A DNA stretch of 64,000 bases from NCBI RefSeq assembly GCF_002564105.1, contig NZ_PDBX01000001.1, forward strand, positions 806,001 to 870,000. The letters run 5' to 3'. The notes under the pieces are model-generated. The model was given only the letters and a program-made list of their open reading frames with translations. It was not told where the DNA came from and ran no database searches. Numbering within the stretch: position 1 is the first letter of the stretch; every line of letters starts with the position of its first letter. Below are positions 17,640 through 26,868 of this stretch, one piece after another. Made by a program: the position numbers and the translations under genes. This DNA comes from Collimonas sp. PA-H2 (lineage in GTDB: Bacteria > Pseudomonadota > Gammaproteobacteria > Burkholderiales > Burkholderiaceae_D).

Positions 17640-19112
17640 CTAAAACACCGAGGTATAGGCGCCCAGTTCCACCTGGATCGATTTGATGCGGGTGTAATGC
17701 TCCAGCGTGGTCAGGCCGTTTTCACGGCCGACGCCGGATTGCTTGTAGCCGCCCACCGGCATTTCCGCCGCCGATTCGCCCCAGGTGTTGATCCAGCAGA
17801 TACCGGCCTCCAGCTGATGGATCACGCGGTGGGCACGGCTCAGGTTTTCAGTCATCAGGCCGGCCGCCAGGCCATATTCCGTATCGTTGGCGCGGCGTAC
17901 CACTTCATCTTCTTCCTCGAAGCCGAGGATGCACATGACCGGGCCGAAGATTTCTTCGCGCACGATCTTCATGTCGTCGCGGCAGTCGGTGAAGACAGTC
18001 GGCTGCACGAACGCGCCCCGGGCAAAGGCGCCGCTGACTTCGCGCTTGCCGCCGCTCAGCAGGCGCGCGCCTTGGGCGATGCCGGATTCGATGTAGGACA
18101 GCACGCTGTCCATGTGCGGGAAGCTGACCAGCGGACCGAAGTTGGTACTGGCGTCGAGCGGCATGCCGAGACGGATGCGCGCCACCCGTTCCAGCACCTT
18201 GGCTTCGAACGCCTGCTTGATCGAGCTGTGCACGAAGACCCGCGTGCCGTTGGTACAGACCTGGCCGGAGCTGTAGAAATTGGCCATGACGGCGACGTCA
18301 GCGGCACGCTCCAGGTCGGCATCGGCAAACACGATCAGCGGCGACTTGCCGCCCAGTTCCATCGTCACTTCCTTCAGGGTCGAGCTGGAAGCGCTGGCCA
18401 TCACCTTCTTGCCGGTGGCGGTGCCGCCGGTGAAGGAAATTTTTTCGATGCCGGCATGCTCGGTCAGCCAGGTGCCAACTTCGCGGCCGCTGCCGGTCAG
18501 GACATTGAAGACGCCGTCCGGCAGGCCCGCTTCGGTGTAGATTTCAGCCAGCTTGAGCGTGCTCAACGGCGTCACTTCGCTCGGCTTGAAAATCATGGCA
18601 TTGCCTGCCGCTAGCGCTGGCGCCGATTTCCACAGGGCGATCTGGATCGGATAATTCCAGGCGCCGATGCCGGCCACCACGCCCAGCGGTTCACGGCGGG
18701 TATAGACAAACGAACTTTCGCGCAGCGGGATTTGCGTACCTTCGATAGACGGCGCCAGGCCGGCGTAGTATTCGAGCACGTCGGCGCCGGTGACGATATC
18801 GACCGCGCGGGTTTCCGACAGCGCCTTGCCGGTATCCAGGGTTTCCAGCTCAGCCAGTTCGTCATTGCGTTCACGCAGGATGGCTACTGCACGGCGCAGC
18901 ACGCGCGAACGCTGCATCGCGGTTTGCGCGGCCCAGATGCGCTGGCCTTGCTTTGCGCTGGCGACAGCGCGGTCGACGTCTTCCTTGGTGGCGCGCTGGA
19001 CTTCCGCCAGCACTTCGCCGTTGGCAGGATTGATAGTCTGGAAGGTAGCGCTGCCGCTGGCGTCGACACGGCGGCCGCCGATGTAAAGTTGTTGTTGCTT
19101 GAAAACAGGCAT
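17640..19112 (-). CDS. betB: Betaine aldehyde dehydrogenase
   Basis: NAD(P)-dependent dehydrogenase converting betaine aldehyde to glycine betaine, 490 residues from the ATG at 19112 (GAGGAGAATCTGC upstream; a start 15 bp earlier is unlikely). Catalytic Cys286 ([10 protein letters not shown]) and Glu252 (TMELGGKSP) fall at the same numbers as in E. coli BetB. The cofactor loop [10 protein letters not shown] and the C-terminal [13 protein letters not shown] are present. It is co-directional with betI and betA under the BetI-controlled promoter. Confidence 0.96.
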   Translation of the reverse strand: MPVFKQQQLYIGGRRVDASGSATFQTINPANGEVLAEVQRATKEDVDRAVASAKQGQRIWAAQTAMQRSRVLRRAVAILRERNDELAELETLDTGKALSETRAVDIVTGADVLEYYAGLAPSIEGTQIPLRESSFVYTRREPLGVVAGIGAWNYPIQIALWKSAPALAAGNAMIFKPSEVTPLSTLKLAEIYTEAGLPDGVFNVLTGSGREVGTWLTEHAGIEKISFTGGTATGKKVMASASSSTLKEVTMELGGKSPLIVFADADLERAADVAVMANFYSSGQVCTNGTRVFVHSSIKQAFEAKVLERVARIRLGMPLDASTNFGPLVSFPHMDSVLSYIESGIAQGARLLSGGKREVSGAFARGAFVQPTVFTDCRDDMKIVREEIFGPVMCILGFEEEDEVVRRANDTEYGLAAGLMTENLSRAHRVIHQLEAGICWINTWGESAAEMPVGGYKQSGVGRENGLTTLEHYTRIKSIQVELGAYTSVF

Positions 19113-19153
19113 GCAGATTCTCCTCAATGGGTTGCTGTCAGATAGGTCAAAGA

Positions 19154-19765
19154 TCAGGCCGCAGCTTTAGCGCCGGTGCTCTTTGCCAGTTGGTAATCCA
19201 GATATTCGTAGGCCAGCTGCCGGGCCGCATCAGCATCGAAAGCCGCGCCGGACAAGGAGCCGCGCAGCCATAGTCCGTCGATCATGGCGGCCAGCCCGCG
19301 CGCAGCCTGGCGTGCCTCTGTCAGCGGCAGTTCGCGCTGAAACTGGCAGCACAGGTTGGAACGCAGGCGCTGGTCGTTCACATGCTGCAGCCGGCGCAGC
19401 GATTCCTGGTGCATGCTGGAAGACCAGAACGCCAGCCAGGTTTTCATCACCGGCCCGCTCACCTGGCTGTCGTTGAAATTGGCGTCGACGATGGCGCGCA
19501 GATGGGCGGCGGCGCTGTCTGTCGTCAGCTCGTTGCGGCGGCGCCGGGTATCCGCGCTCAGGTCGTGCAGGATCTGGCGCATGGTGGCTTCCAGCAAACC
19601 GCTTTTGTCGCCGAAATAATGACTGATGATGCCGGTCGACAAGCCCGCCTGCCTGGCGATCAAGGCAATCGTGGCGTCCGCCAGACCGACCCGGTCGATC
19701 ACTTCCAGCGTCGCCTGGATCAGCTGCTTGCGGCGCAGCGGCAGCATCTCGTTTCTTTTTCTCAA
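19154..19765 (-). CDS. betI: BetI, TetR-family repressor of choline oxidation genes
   Basis: This 203-residue protein has an N-terminal TetR helix-turn-helix ([53 protein letters not shown]) that is characteristic of BetI. BetI releases its operator when choline is present. The start used is a TTG at 19765 with GGGAGAG upstream; the ATG at 19747 is the alternative. It is the first gene of betI-betB-betA and divergent from betT, with a palindromic operator between them. Confidence 0.94.
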   Translation of the reverse strand: MRKRNEMLPLRRKQLIQATLEVIDRVGLADATIALIARQAGLSTGIISHYFGDKSGLLEATMRQILHDLSADTRRRRNELTTDSAAAHLRAIVDANFNDSQVSGPVMKTWLAFWSSSMHQESLRRLQHVNDQRLRSNLCCQFQRELPLTEARQAARGLAAMIDGLWLRGSLSGAAFDADAARQLAYEYLDYQLAKSTGAKAAA

Positions 19766-19817
19766 CTCACTCTCCCATTGCGTTCGCGGAAAGCGGCCCT
19801 ATCCGCTGCGTGAAATC

Positions 19818-19846
19818 AGTATAATTTAAATTGATTGGACGTTCAA
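19818..19846 (-). promoter_or_regulatory. Predicted sigma-70 promoter for betI-betB-betA
   Basis: On the minus strand TTGAAC (19846-19841) and TATACT (19823-19818) are separated by 17 bp, an excellent match. The -35 box and spacer lie inside the BetI palindrome, so repressor binding would block polymerase. Confidence 0.7.
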
Positions 19847-19855
19847 TCAATTTAA
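19826..19855. promoter_or_regulatory. BetI operator between betI and betT
   Basis: A 30-bp palindrome with 14 of 15 arm positions paired is centred at 19840/19841; its core is TTGATTGGACGTTCAATCAA. This agrees closely with the known E. coli BetI site sequence ATTGATTGGACGTTCAA. Its position between the divergent genes suggests control of both. Confidence 0.88.
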
Positions 19856-20015
19856 GTTTAGGCTCTCATTGTGATGTCAGTGACAACACAATATTTCTTT
19901 TGGAAACAATATCCATGCCCGGCAACAGAATCGGAATGAGGTTTATTCAAATGCAACGACAAGCAAACATGGATGCAGCGAGACGCCAACCAGCCATGCC
20001 AACAAGCCGCGGGCA

Positions 20016-21605
20016 ATGCCTATGAGCGCGGCGACTACCATCGCCGGCAGCCCGCCGGCCAAGATCGGGCTCAACCGCCCGGTATTCTTTTCCTCGGCGC
20101 TGCTGATCATCGCCTTCACCATCGTCATCATCGCTTTCCCGCAAGCGTCGACCAGCTGGCTGTCGCAAGCCCAGGTGGTGCTGGCCAACAGTTTCGGCTG
20201 GTATTACATGCTGGTGGTCGCCGCCTACCTCGGCTTCATCGTCTGGCTGGCGGCCTCGCCCTACGGCAAGATAAAGCTGGGGGCGGATGACGAACAACCG
20301 GCCTTCAGCTACGGCGCCTGGACCGGCATGCTGTTCTCCTCCGGGATCGGGATTTCGCTGCTCTACTTCGGCGCTTCGGAACCGATAACGCATTACCTGT
20401 ATCCGCCTCAGGGCGCGGCCGCGACGCCGGCAGCCGCCAGCCAGGCGATGACCCTGACCTTCCTGCACTGGGGCCTGCACGGCTGGGCCATCTACGCTTT
20501 GATCGCGGTGGCGCTGGGATATTTTGCGTATCGCCACAAGCAGCCGCTGGCTTTGCGCACTGCTCTGTATCCCTTGCTGGGCGAACGGGTGCATGGCGCC
20601 GCCGGCCATGCGGTGGATTGCTTCGGCATCGTGGTGACGGTGCTGGGGCTGGTCAGCAACCTCGGCATCGGCTCGCTGCAGATCAGCGCCGGCCTGGAAC
20701 ATCTGTTCGGCTTGCCAAACAGTCATAGCACGCTGCTGGCAGTAATCATCGTGATGACCATCGTCGCCACGCTGGCGGCCATTTCAGGGATCGAGACAGG
20801 GATACGCCGCCTGTCGAACCTGAATGTAGTGCTGTTTGCCAGCCTGCTGATCTTTGCCCTGACGATGGGCCCAACCCTGCACCTGCTGAACGCCCTGATC
20901 CAGAACCTGGGCGACTACGTCAGCAATTTCGTCGGCAAGACTTTCGATTTGTATGCCTATGACCGCCCCAGCGACTGGCTCGGCAAATGGACCCTGTTCT
21001 ACTGGGCTTGGTGGATTTCCTGGGCGCCGTTCGTCGGCCTGTTCATCGCCCGCATCTCGCGCGGCCGCACCATCCGCGAAGTAGTGACCGGCGTACTGCT
21101 GCTGCCGCTGGCCTTCACCCTGGTATGGCTGTCGGTGTTCGGCAACAGTGCGCTCGACCTGCTGATCAACCACGGCGCCGCCGAGCTGAGCCAGAGCGCG
21201 CTGCAGCAGCCGGCCATGACCATGTACAAACTGCTGGCGCACTATCCGTTTGGCACGGCCATGTCGGGCGTGGCGATTTTCGTCGGCTTCGTGCTGTTCC
21301 TGACGCCGGCCGACTCCGGCGCCGTGATGCTGGCCAACCTGTCGATCCGCGACAGCAGCAATGGCAACGAAGGCGACGCGCCGCACTGGCTGCGCATTTT
21401 CTGGTCGGCGCTGATCATGGCGGTGACGGTGGGCCTGATGTTCGCGGACAACATCAGTTCCATCCAGACCACCATCGTGCTGGCTTCCCTGCCGTTTTCG
21501 CTGGTGCTGGTGCTGTATATGGTGTGCCTGCTGAAGAGTCTGCGGATGGAATTCAAACCCGCGGTTGCTCCTGCGGCCACGGCAAAGATAGTCAGGCAAG
21601 CATAG
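20016..21605 (+). CDS. betT: BCCT-family choline/betaine transporter, short C-terminal tail
   Basis: Inner-membrane sodium- or proton-coupled importer of about 529 residues with some 12 helices. BCCT signatures are the Gly-rich helix SSGIGISLLYFGASEPITHY, the tryptophan-rich stretch WTLFYWAWWISWAPFVGLF and RISRGRTIREV. The start is ATG 20016 or 20022. E. coli BetT has a long cytoplasmic osmosensing tail; here the chain ends about 30 residues after the last helix, so it more resembles the short BetT forms. Divergence from betI across the BetI operator supports choline as substrate; a related quaternary amine cannot be excluded. Confidence 0.87.
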   Translation: MPMSAATTIAGSPPAKIGLNRPVFFSSALLIIAFTIVIIAFPQASTSWLSQAQVVLANSFGWYYMLVVAAYLGFIVWLAASPYGKIKLGADDEQPAFSYGAWTGMLFSSGIGISLLYFGASEPITHYLYPPQGAAATPAAASQAMTLTFLHWGLHGWAIYALIAVALGYFAYRHKQPLALRTALYPLLGERVHGAAGHAVDCFGIVVTVLGLVSNLGIGSLQISAGLEHLFGLPNSHSTLLAVIIVMTIVATLAAISGIETGIRRLSNLNVVLFASLLIFALTMGPTLHLLNALIQNLGDYVSNFVGKTFDLYAYDRPSDWLGKWTLFYWAWWISWAPFVGLFIARISRGRTIREVVTGVLLLPLAFTLVWLSVFGNSALDLLINHGAAELSQSALQQPAMTMYKLLAHYPFGTAMSGVAIFVGFVLFLTPADSGAVMLANLSIRDSSNGNEGDAPHWLRIFWSALIMAVTVGLMFADNISSIQTTIVLASLPFSLVLVLYMVCLLKSLRMEFKPAVAPAATAKIVRQA

Positions 21606-21621
21606 CCACATGCTTAGCCGT

Positions 21622-21652
21622 AAAAAAAGCTGCGCAATGCGCAGCTTTTTTT
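21622..21652. terminator. Bidirectional terminator between betT and the pyrimidine permease gene
   Basis: The sequence AAAAAAAGCTGCGC, loop AAT, then its perfect complement GCGCAGCTTTTTTT gives a T-run on either strand. It lies between two convergent genes and should stop both transcripts. Confidence 0.93.
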
Positions 21653-21679
21653 ACAAGCAAATGAAATCGAACTTTCGCC

Positions 21680-22975
21680 TCAAGACTTCTTCCGTAGCAG
21701 AGCGTGCAAGATGATCGCCCCAAAAGTCGCGGTGCCGATACCGCCCAGCGAGAACTGCCCAAGCTTCAGGGTAAAGTCGCCGGCGCCCAGCACCAGCGTC
21801 ACTGCCGCCACGATCAGGTTGCGGTTATCGGAAAAATCCACCTTGTTCTCCACCCAGATCCGTGCACCCGACACCGCGATCAGGCCAAACACCACGATCG
21901 AGACGCCTCCCAGCACCGCACCGGGAATGGTCTGGATCACGGCGCCGAATTTCGGCGAGAAGCCCAGGATGATCGCCAGGCAGGCCGCCACCACGAACAC
22001 CAGCGTCGAATAGATCTTGGTGACCGCCATCACGCCGATGTTTTCCGCATAAGTGGTAACACCGGTGCCGCCGACGCTACCCGAGACGATGGTCGCCAGG
22101 CCGTCGCCGACGAAGGCGCGGCCCATGTATTTGTCCAGGTTCTGCCCGGTCATGGCGGCCACCGCCTTGATATGACCGAGGTTTTCCGCCACCAGGATGA
22201 TCGCGATAGGCGCCAGCAAGGCCATGGCGTCGGCCTTGAATACCGGCGCCGAGAAATGCGGAATGCCGAACCAGGCGGCGTTGGCGACCACCGCAAAGTC
22301 AATCGGCTTGCCAAGGCCGGCGCCGTTGGTCAGCGCGGCATAGATAACATAAGCCAGCATGAGGCCGACCAGGATCAGCAGGCGCTGCAGCATGCCGCGT
22401 GCAAATACGGCGACCATGCCGACGCACAGTACCGTGCCGAGGGCCATCCAGGCATCGAAATTGTTGCCGCTGACGCCCTTGACCGCGATCGGCGCCAGGT
22501 TCAGCCCGATCACCGCCACCACCGCGCCGGTGACTACCGGCGGCATCAGGGTTTCGATCCAGCGCGTGCCGATCGCCATCACCAGCAAGCCGATCAGCGC
22601 ATACAGCACGCCACAGGCAATGATGCCGCCCAGCGCCACGCCGAGATTGGCGTTCAAGCCATGTCCGCCATACGCGCTGACGGCGATCACCAGGCCGATG
22701 AAGGAAAAACTGGAGCCGAGGTAGCTCGGCACCCGGCCGCCCACCAGTACGAAGAACAGCAAGGTGCCGATGCCCGACATGAAAATCGCCAGGTTGGGAT
22801 CGAAACCCATCAGCAGCGGCGCCAGCACGGTCGAACCGAACATCGCCACCACGTGCTGCACGCCCATGGCAAAAGTCTGCGCCCAAGGCAAGCGTTCATC
22901 GGCGGCGATGACCTGCCCTTTTTCATCCGCCGTGCTGGCGCGCAAACGCCACGTGGGAAAATAAGATCCTGCCAT
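21680..22975 (-). CDS. rutG: NCS2-family pyrimidine (uracil) permease, RutG-like
   Basis: This 431-residue uracil/xanthine permease has about 12-14 membrane segments. The N-terminus (DERLPWAQTFAMGVQHVVAMFGSTVLAPLLMGFDPNL), the NCS2 motif ILVAENLGHIKAVAAMTGQNLD and the loop GSVGGTGVTTYAENIGVMAVTKIYSTLVF follow E. coli RutG closely. UraA/PyrP-type uracil importers are the nearest alternative. No rut catabolic genes lie beside it, so it probably acts as a stand-alone uracil/thymine importer. Its gene converges on betT, and the shared hairpin at 21622 ends both. Confidence 0.88.
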   Translation of the reverse strand: MAGSYFPTWRLRASTADEKGQVIAADERLPWAQTFAMGVQHVVAMFGSTVLAPLLMGFDPNLAIFMSGIGTLLFFVLVGGRVPSYLGSSFSFIGLVIAVSAYGGHGLNANLGVALGGIIACGVLYALIGLLVMAIGTRWIETLMPPVVTGAVVAVIGLNLAPIAVKGVSGNNFDAWMALGTVLCVGMVAVFARGMLQRLLILVGLMLAYVIYAALTNGAGLGKPIDFAVVANAAWFGIPHFSAPVFKADAMALLAPIAIILVAENLGHIKAVAAMTGQNLDKYMGRAFVGDGLATIVSGSVGGTGVTTYAENIGVMAVTKIYSTLVFVVAACLAIILGFSPKFGAVIQTIPGAVLGGVSIVVFGLIAVSGARIWVENKVDFSDNRNLIVAAVTLVLGAGDFTLKLGQFSLGGIGTATFGAIILHALLRKKS

Positions 22976-23156
22976 GAGTTCCTCCCTGAGTTCCGATCAG
23001 TCAAATGCCGCCGCCTGCGGACTGGCGCAGCACGACTGTATCGTGTGATTGATTTTGTTTTTAACCGGAAGCTAGTGTACGAAGGCGGCCATAAAATAAC
23101 AATCGCGATCAGGGGAAATTAGGCAGAAAGCAGGACTATATTGAGGTAGCCGACAT

Positions 23157-23188
23157 AAAAAAAGCACCGGCCAGCGGCACGGTGCCTT
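23157..23188 (-). terminator. Terminator of the DUF1269 gene
   Basis: On the minus strand AGGCACCG pairs with CGGTGCTT (one G-U pair) and is followed by seven T residues, 22 bp beyond the stop codon. Confidence 0.75.
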
Positions 23189-23209
23189 TGCATCGCCAGT
23201 TCAGCTAAG

Positions 23210-23728
23210 TTATGGAAAAACCGGAATATGTTTTTCGACGCCGGCAAAGGATGCTTCCGGATGGCGTTTTTCAAGCAGTTCCTCGATTTCCGGCACGCGC
23301 TTGAACGGGACGTCGACCAGCAGCAGGATCTTGCCTTCTTCGATGCCGGCATGGAAGGCTTTCAGGCGCGAGTTCGGCAAGGCGGCCGCCGCCATGCCTG
23401 ACATCCAGCTGCCCAGCACCGCGCCGGCCAGGGTCAGCGCAACCAGCGCCAGCCAGTTCAGATGCACCCACTCGGGCGGGAAATACACCAGCCACATACC
23501 CAACAGCAGACCGATCACGCCGCCGGCCAGCAAGCCAACTTCCGCGCCGTTGGCCAGGTCGGTTTTATGCAACACGTTGGCTTCCGGCATATCGGCCGGC
23601 AATTTGCCGTCGGCCGCCCAGAAGTGGATATGCCGGATCCCTACCCGCGCCAGCAACAATTCGTCCAGCATACCGCGCGCACTGGGAACATCCGGCAACA
23701 TGAAGTAAAGCCTTTGTCTGCCCAACAT
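23210..23728 (-). CDS. DUF1269-type membrane protein
   Basis: This 172-residue protein begins at an ATG with GGAGACCATC upstream. An N-terminal soluble part (RLYFMLPDVPSARGMLDELLLARVGIRHIHF) is typical of the DUF1269/general-stress 17M-like group. Two Gly/Ala-rich membrane helices at about residues 63-81 and 89-113 follow, then a soluble C-terminal part ending GVEKHIPVFP. No catalytic motif is seen. Function unknown; members are often stress-related. It is monocistronic with its own terminator. Confidence 0.75.
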   Translation of the reverse strand: MLGRQRLYFMLPDVPSARGMLDELLLARVGIRHIHFWAADGKLPADMPEANVLHKTDLANGAEVGLLAGGVIGLLLGMWLVYFPPEWVHLNWLALVALTLAGAVLGSWMSGMAAAALPNSRLKAFHAGIEEGKILLLVDVPFKRVPEIEELLEKRHPEASFAGVEKHIPVFP

Positions 23729-23876
23729 GATGGTCTCCTATGACTGGTTATGCCTTCAGCATAGTCAATCGGGATGGAATCCACAAAGTCTGATTGACGG
23801 CCGCGGCCCTGGCCTGCCCCAAACAGGGAAAAATGCGACAATCGCCACTCAGCCAACCAATCACGATAGAAACCCC

Positions 23877-24179
23877 ATGATCCTCGAATTAGCCGATATC
23901 CGCATCCAGCCGGGCAAGCAACAGGAATTCGACGCCGCGATCCAGCGCGGAGTCGAGCAAATCATCAGTAAGGCCAAGGGCTTTGCCGGTTACAAGGTGC
24001 ACAAGGGAATTGAATCGCCGGAGCGCTATGTCCTGACCATTCTCTGGCAAACCCTGGAAAACCACACCGTGGATTTCCGCGAATCGCCGGCATTTACCGA
24101 CTGGCGGGCGCTGGTAGGGCCGTTTTTTGCCGTGGCGCCGACCGTCGAGCACTTTACGCTCTTGACAGAATCGCATTAA
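23877..24179 (+). CDS. Antibiotic biosynthesis monooxygenase (ABM)-domain protein
   Basis: The ATG at 23877 gives 100 residues that form a single ferredoxin-like ABM domain: MILELADIRIQPGKQQEFD, ISKAKGFAGYKVHKGIESPERYVLTILWQTLENHTVDFRES, FFAVAPTVEHFTLL. Members are small dimeric enzymes or stress proteins (quinol monooxygenase or haem-degrading types). The Asn and Trp typical of IsdG-type haem oxygenases are not evident, so the activity is open. The earlier in-frame start would add 50 residues unlike the family. Confidence 0.82.
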   Translation: MILELADIRIQPGKQQEFDAAIQRGVEQIISKAKGFAGYKVHKGIESPERYVLTILWQTLENHTVDFRESPAFTDWRALVGPFFAVAPTVEHFTLLTESH

Positions 24180-24408
24180 TTGCAAGTCGGGGAAAGTAAG
24201 AAGACGTGCACTGTGTGAGCAGCAGGGCAACCCGATCTGACGGCTAATGCCGACGGGATGCCCGACTGCTACGCAGCGACGATGTACTACGAGATGTTGA
24301 AACTACTGCTAAAGCTATACTACTCAGTGCAAACGACTGCAGCTGCCTATCAATTGCCGGCAATTCCGGCAATAACGCCCAAGCTTGACTTCACACTGCC
24401 ATGCGGCC

Positions 24409-24687
24409 TTAGAAACCCTTGATCCATGCTGCAGTCTGGGCGCTTTCACGGTCCAGGCGTTGCATGCGGTATTCCAGGTCGTACAGATCGACGGCTTCTG
24501 CCAGGTAGGCTTCCTTGCGCGCAGCTTCCGAACGCTCGTAGGCGGTACCGAGACGCTTGAAGAATGCGGCGACCTTGCTCAGCGAGCTGGCGCTTTGCAC
24601 GGCTGGCGCTGCAGGACGGGTAACTGCGGCCGCACGTGGTGCTGGACGGGCAATACTAGAATTGTTGCTGATTGTCATTGTAGACAT
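24409..24687 (-). CDS. DUF3563-like small protein
   Basis: The ATG at 24687 is preceded by AGAGGAATTCATC and gives 92 residues; 25 further upstream in-frame codons are unlikely. An Ala/Pro-rich disordered N-terminus (to about residue 35) precedes a helical C-terminus (FFKRLGTAYERSEAARKEAYLAEAVDLYDLEYRMQRLDRE). That end resembles DUF3563 proteins of Burkholderiales, which share the YL-x-x-A-D-L-x-DLE-x-RM pattern. Function unknown. Confidence 0.7.
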   Translation of the reverse strand: MSTMTISNNSSIARPAPRAAAVTRPAAPAVQSASSLSKVAAFFKRLGTAYERSEAARKEAYLAEAVDLYDLEYRMQRLDRESAQTAAWIKGF

Positions 24688-24931
24688 GATGAATTCCTCT
24701 TTCGTTTTGCGTTCACCGCAAGCCAATTGTTGCGTCGCACAATCAGAATAGCGTTTCCCCATTAATTATCCAATTTCGATTGCCAATAGCAGTTATCAGT
24801 TTTGTGAATTTAAGGGGCTACACGCGGTTTTCTGGCGGCTACTAGGATTTGTCTTAATGTGTTGTAAAACTGCTATACAGGCATGGAAAGATGCCTGTAA
24901 ACTGCAGCACCTTCCTTACCTGCTTAGCCCG

Positions 24932-26365
24932 ATGTCTACCCACACCTTCCTCTGGCACGACTACGAAACCTTCGGCGTGCAGCCGCGCCGCGATCGCCCG
25001 GCCCAGTTTGCGGCGATCCGCACCGACGCCGAGCTGAATGAAATCGGCGAACCGATCATGCTGTATTGCCAACCGGCAAACGACTTCCTGCCGGATCCGC
25101 AGTCTTGCCTGATCACTGGCATCACGCCGCAGCACTGCCTGCAGCATGGCATTCCAGAGCACCAGTTCGCCGCCCGGATTGAGAAAGCGTTTTCCGAACC
25201 CGGCACCATCGGCGTCGGCTACAACACCATCCGCTTCGACGATGAAGTCACGCGCTTCCTGTTCTGGCGCAACCTGATCGATCCCTATGCGCGCGAATGG
25301 CAAAACCAATGCGGCCGCTGGGACATCCTGGATGTGGTGCGCACCGCCTATGCGCTGCGGCCGGACGGCATCCAGTGGCCCATCAATGACGAAGGACGAC
25401 CCAGTTTCCGCCTCGAACTGCTGACCAAGGCCAACGGCCTTAGCCACGAAGCGGCGCATGACGCGCTGTCCGACGTGCGGGCGACGATCGCCCTGGCGCG
25501 CCTGATCCGGCAGCACCAGCCGAAGCTGTTCGACTTCTGCCTGGCGCTGCACAAGAAAGACCGCGCCGGCGCTGAAATCGGCCTGCCGACGCCGCGCCCC
25601 TTCCTGCATATTTCCGGCATGTTCCCGGCCGAGCACGGCTGCCTCGCCGTCATGTGGCCGCTCGGCGTGCATCCGACCAACAAGAATGAAATACTGGCCT
25701 GGGACCTGGCCTACGATCCGAGCGAACTGTTTGCTCTCGACGCCGACACCGTGCGCACCCGCCTGTTCAGTAAATCGGCCGACCTGCCGGAAGGCGTCAC
25801 GCGGCTGCCCTTGAAATCGGTGCACCTGAATAAATCGCCAATGGTGATCAACAAGCTGCAAACCCTGTCGGCCGACATGGCGGCGCACTGGGGCATCGAT
25901 ATTCCTCAGGCTCTGAAACACGCGGAAATCGCGGCGCAGGCGCCCGACCTGAGCGGCTTGTGGCGCCAGGTGTTTCAGCGTTCGGACGAAGGCGCGAGCG
26001 ATGTCGACGAGGACTTGTACGGCGGCTTTGTCGGCAATAACGACAGGCGCAAGCTGAACGAGCTGCGCGCCATGACGCCGCAAAAGCTGGCGGCGGCGCA
26101 CATCAGTTTCGACGACCAGCGGCTGGAAGAACTGACCTTCCGCTACCGCGCCCGCAACTTTCCCGACACCCTGGCCCCGGCCGATCAGGAGCGCTGGGAA
26201 GAGCATCGCGCGGCGCGCCTGTTCGACGGCGAAGGCAAGGCGCGTACGGTCGACATGCTGTTTGAAGAAATCGACAATCTGTCGGAGAGCGCCGACGAGC
26301 GCGGCGAAGAAATCCTCGGAACGCTCTACGAATATGCCGAGATGATTGCGCCGGCGCGCGCATAG
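24932..26365 (+). CDS. sbcB: Exodeoxyribonuclease I
   Basis: 3'-to-5' single-strand DNA exonuclease acting in recombination and mismatch repair, 477 residues from the ATG at 24932, against 475 in E. coli. The DEDDh exonuclease motifs are visible: HDYETFG at the N-terminus (Asp/Glu of Exo I), GYNTIRFDDEV (Exo II) and HDALSDVRATIALARLI (Exo III). The SH3-like and C-terminal helical domains follow (LNKSPMVINKLQTL, YGGFVGNNDRRKL). An earlier in-frame ATG would add 25 unlikely residues. Confidence 0.96.
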   Translation: MSTHTFLWHDYETFGVQPRRDRPAQFAAIRTDAELNEIGEPIMLYCQPANDFLPDPQSCLITGITPQHCLQHGIPEHQFAARIEKAFSEPGTIGVGYNTIRFDDEVTRFLFWRNLIDPYAREWQNQCGRWDILDVVRTAYALRPDGIQWPINDEGRPSFRLELLTKANGLSHEAAHDALSDVRATIALARLIRQHQPKLFDFCLALHKKDRAGAEIGLPTPRPFLHISGMFPAEHGCLAVMWPLGVHPTNKNEILAWDLAYDPSELFALDADTVRTRLFSKSADLPEGVTRLPLKSVHLNKSPMVINKLQTLSADMAAHWGIDIPQALKHAEIAAQAPDLSGLWRQVFQRSDEGASDVDEDLYGGFVGNNDRRKLNELRAMTPQKLAAAHISFDDQRLEELTFRYRARNFPDTLAPADQERWEEHRAARLFDGEGKARTVDMLFEEIDNLSESADERGEEILGTLYEYAEMIAPARA

Positions 26366-26416
26366 CAGCACTACCGGCAGTGTGCCGCCGGCGCGATGAA
26401 AACGACGCACAACAAA

Positions 26417-26468
26417 GCGGGGCCAGGATAATTTTCGCCTGTTCAGACGAAAATTATCCTGGCCCCGC
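26417..26468. repeat. REP-like perfect palindrome (GGGGCCAGGATAATTTTCG type)
   Basis: Perfect 21-bp arms (GCGGGGCCAGGATAATTTTC plus G at 26417-26437, complement at 26448-26468) enclose a 10-base loop. It lies between the convergent sbcB and DUF3861 genes. It is a different repeat from the one at 15759 but shares the GGGG(T/C)CAG start, as expected for related REP families. There is no T-run beyond the second arm. Confidence 0.75.
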
Positions 26469-26520
26469 TCCTTGTACATTACCCGGACGGCGTCCCGCCG
26501 GGGCAATCCCTGCTTTAATT

Positions 26521-26847
26521 CTAGGTTTCCGACGCTGGCGCCGTTTCAGGTTCTCCTGCCTGCGGCCGCGCTTTCAATTTCTGGATGAAATCGCGCATCG
26601 GCTGCTGAATCTCGGTGAACAGCGGATCGCTGCGGTTTTTCAGCATGACTTCGGTAAACAATTTCAAACCCAGCGCCAGCGACGCGGCGGTATCCTCGTC
26701 AAACTGGTCTCTGGTGCGCACCTTGCCGATAATCGCAAACAGATCGTCGTGGTTGCCGCTTTCAAAATGGATGGCAGCATGGGCCGGCTCGCCCTGCTTC
26801 GGCGTGGCCAGGTGTTCCAGGGTAATGCGGTAGCGGTGTTCACGCAT
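26521..26847 (-). CDS. DUF3861 family protein
   Basis: This 108-residue protein has the strong ribosome-binding site AAGGAGTCGCC. The first 85 residues (REHRYRITLEHLATPKQGEP, IHFESGNHDDLFAIIGKVR, LALGLKLFTEVMLKNRSDPLF) match DUF3861. The tail is Pro/Ala/Glu-rich. Function unknown. It begins 21 bp after the PadR-type gene on the same strand and is probably co-transcribed and co-regulated with it. Confidence 0.82.
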   Translation of the reverse strand: MREHRYRITLEHLATPKQGEPAHAAIHFESGNHDDLFAIIGKVRTRDQFDEDTAASLALGLKLFTEVMLKNRSDPLFTEIQQPMRDFIQKLKARPQAGEPETAPASET

Positions 26848-26868
26848 GGCGACTCCTTCTTGCCAATC

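Noticed and set aside
23877..24179. ABM-domain protein as an IsdG-type haem oxygenase
   Set aside because: The Asn/Trp/His pattern needed for haem degradation is not apparent, so only the domain family is called.
24180..24408. Possible small RNA or gene between the ABM-domain and DUF3563-like genes
   Set aside because: No clear promoter-terminator pair, ribosome-binding site or stable hairpin was found by eye.
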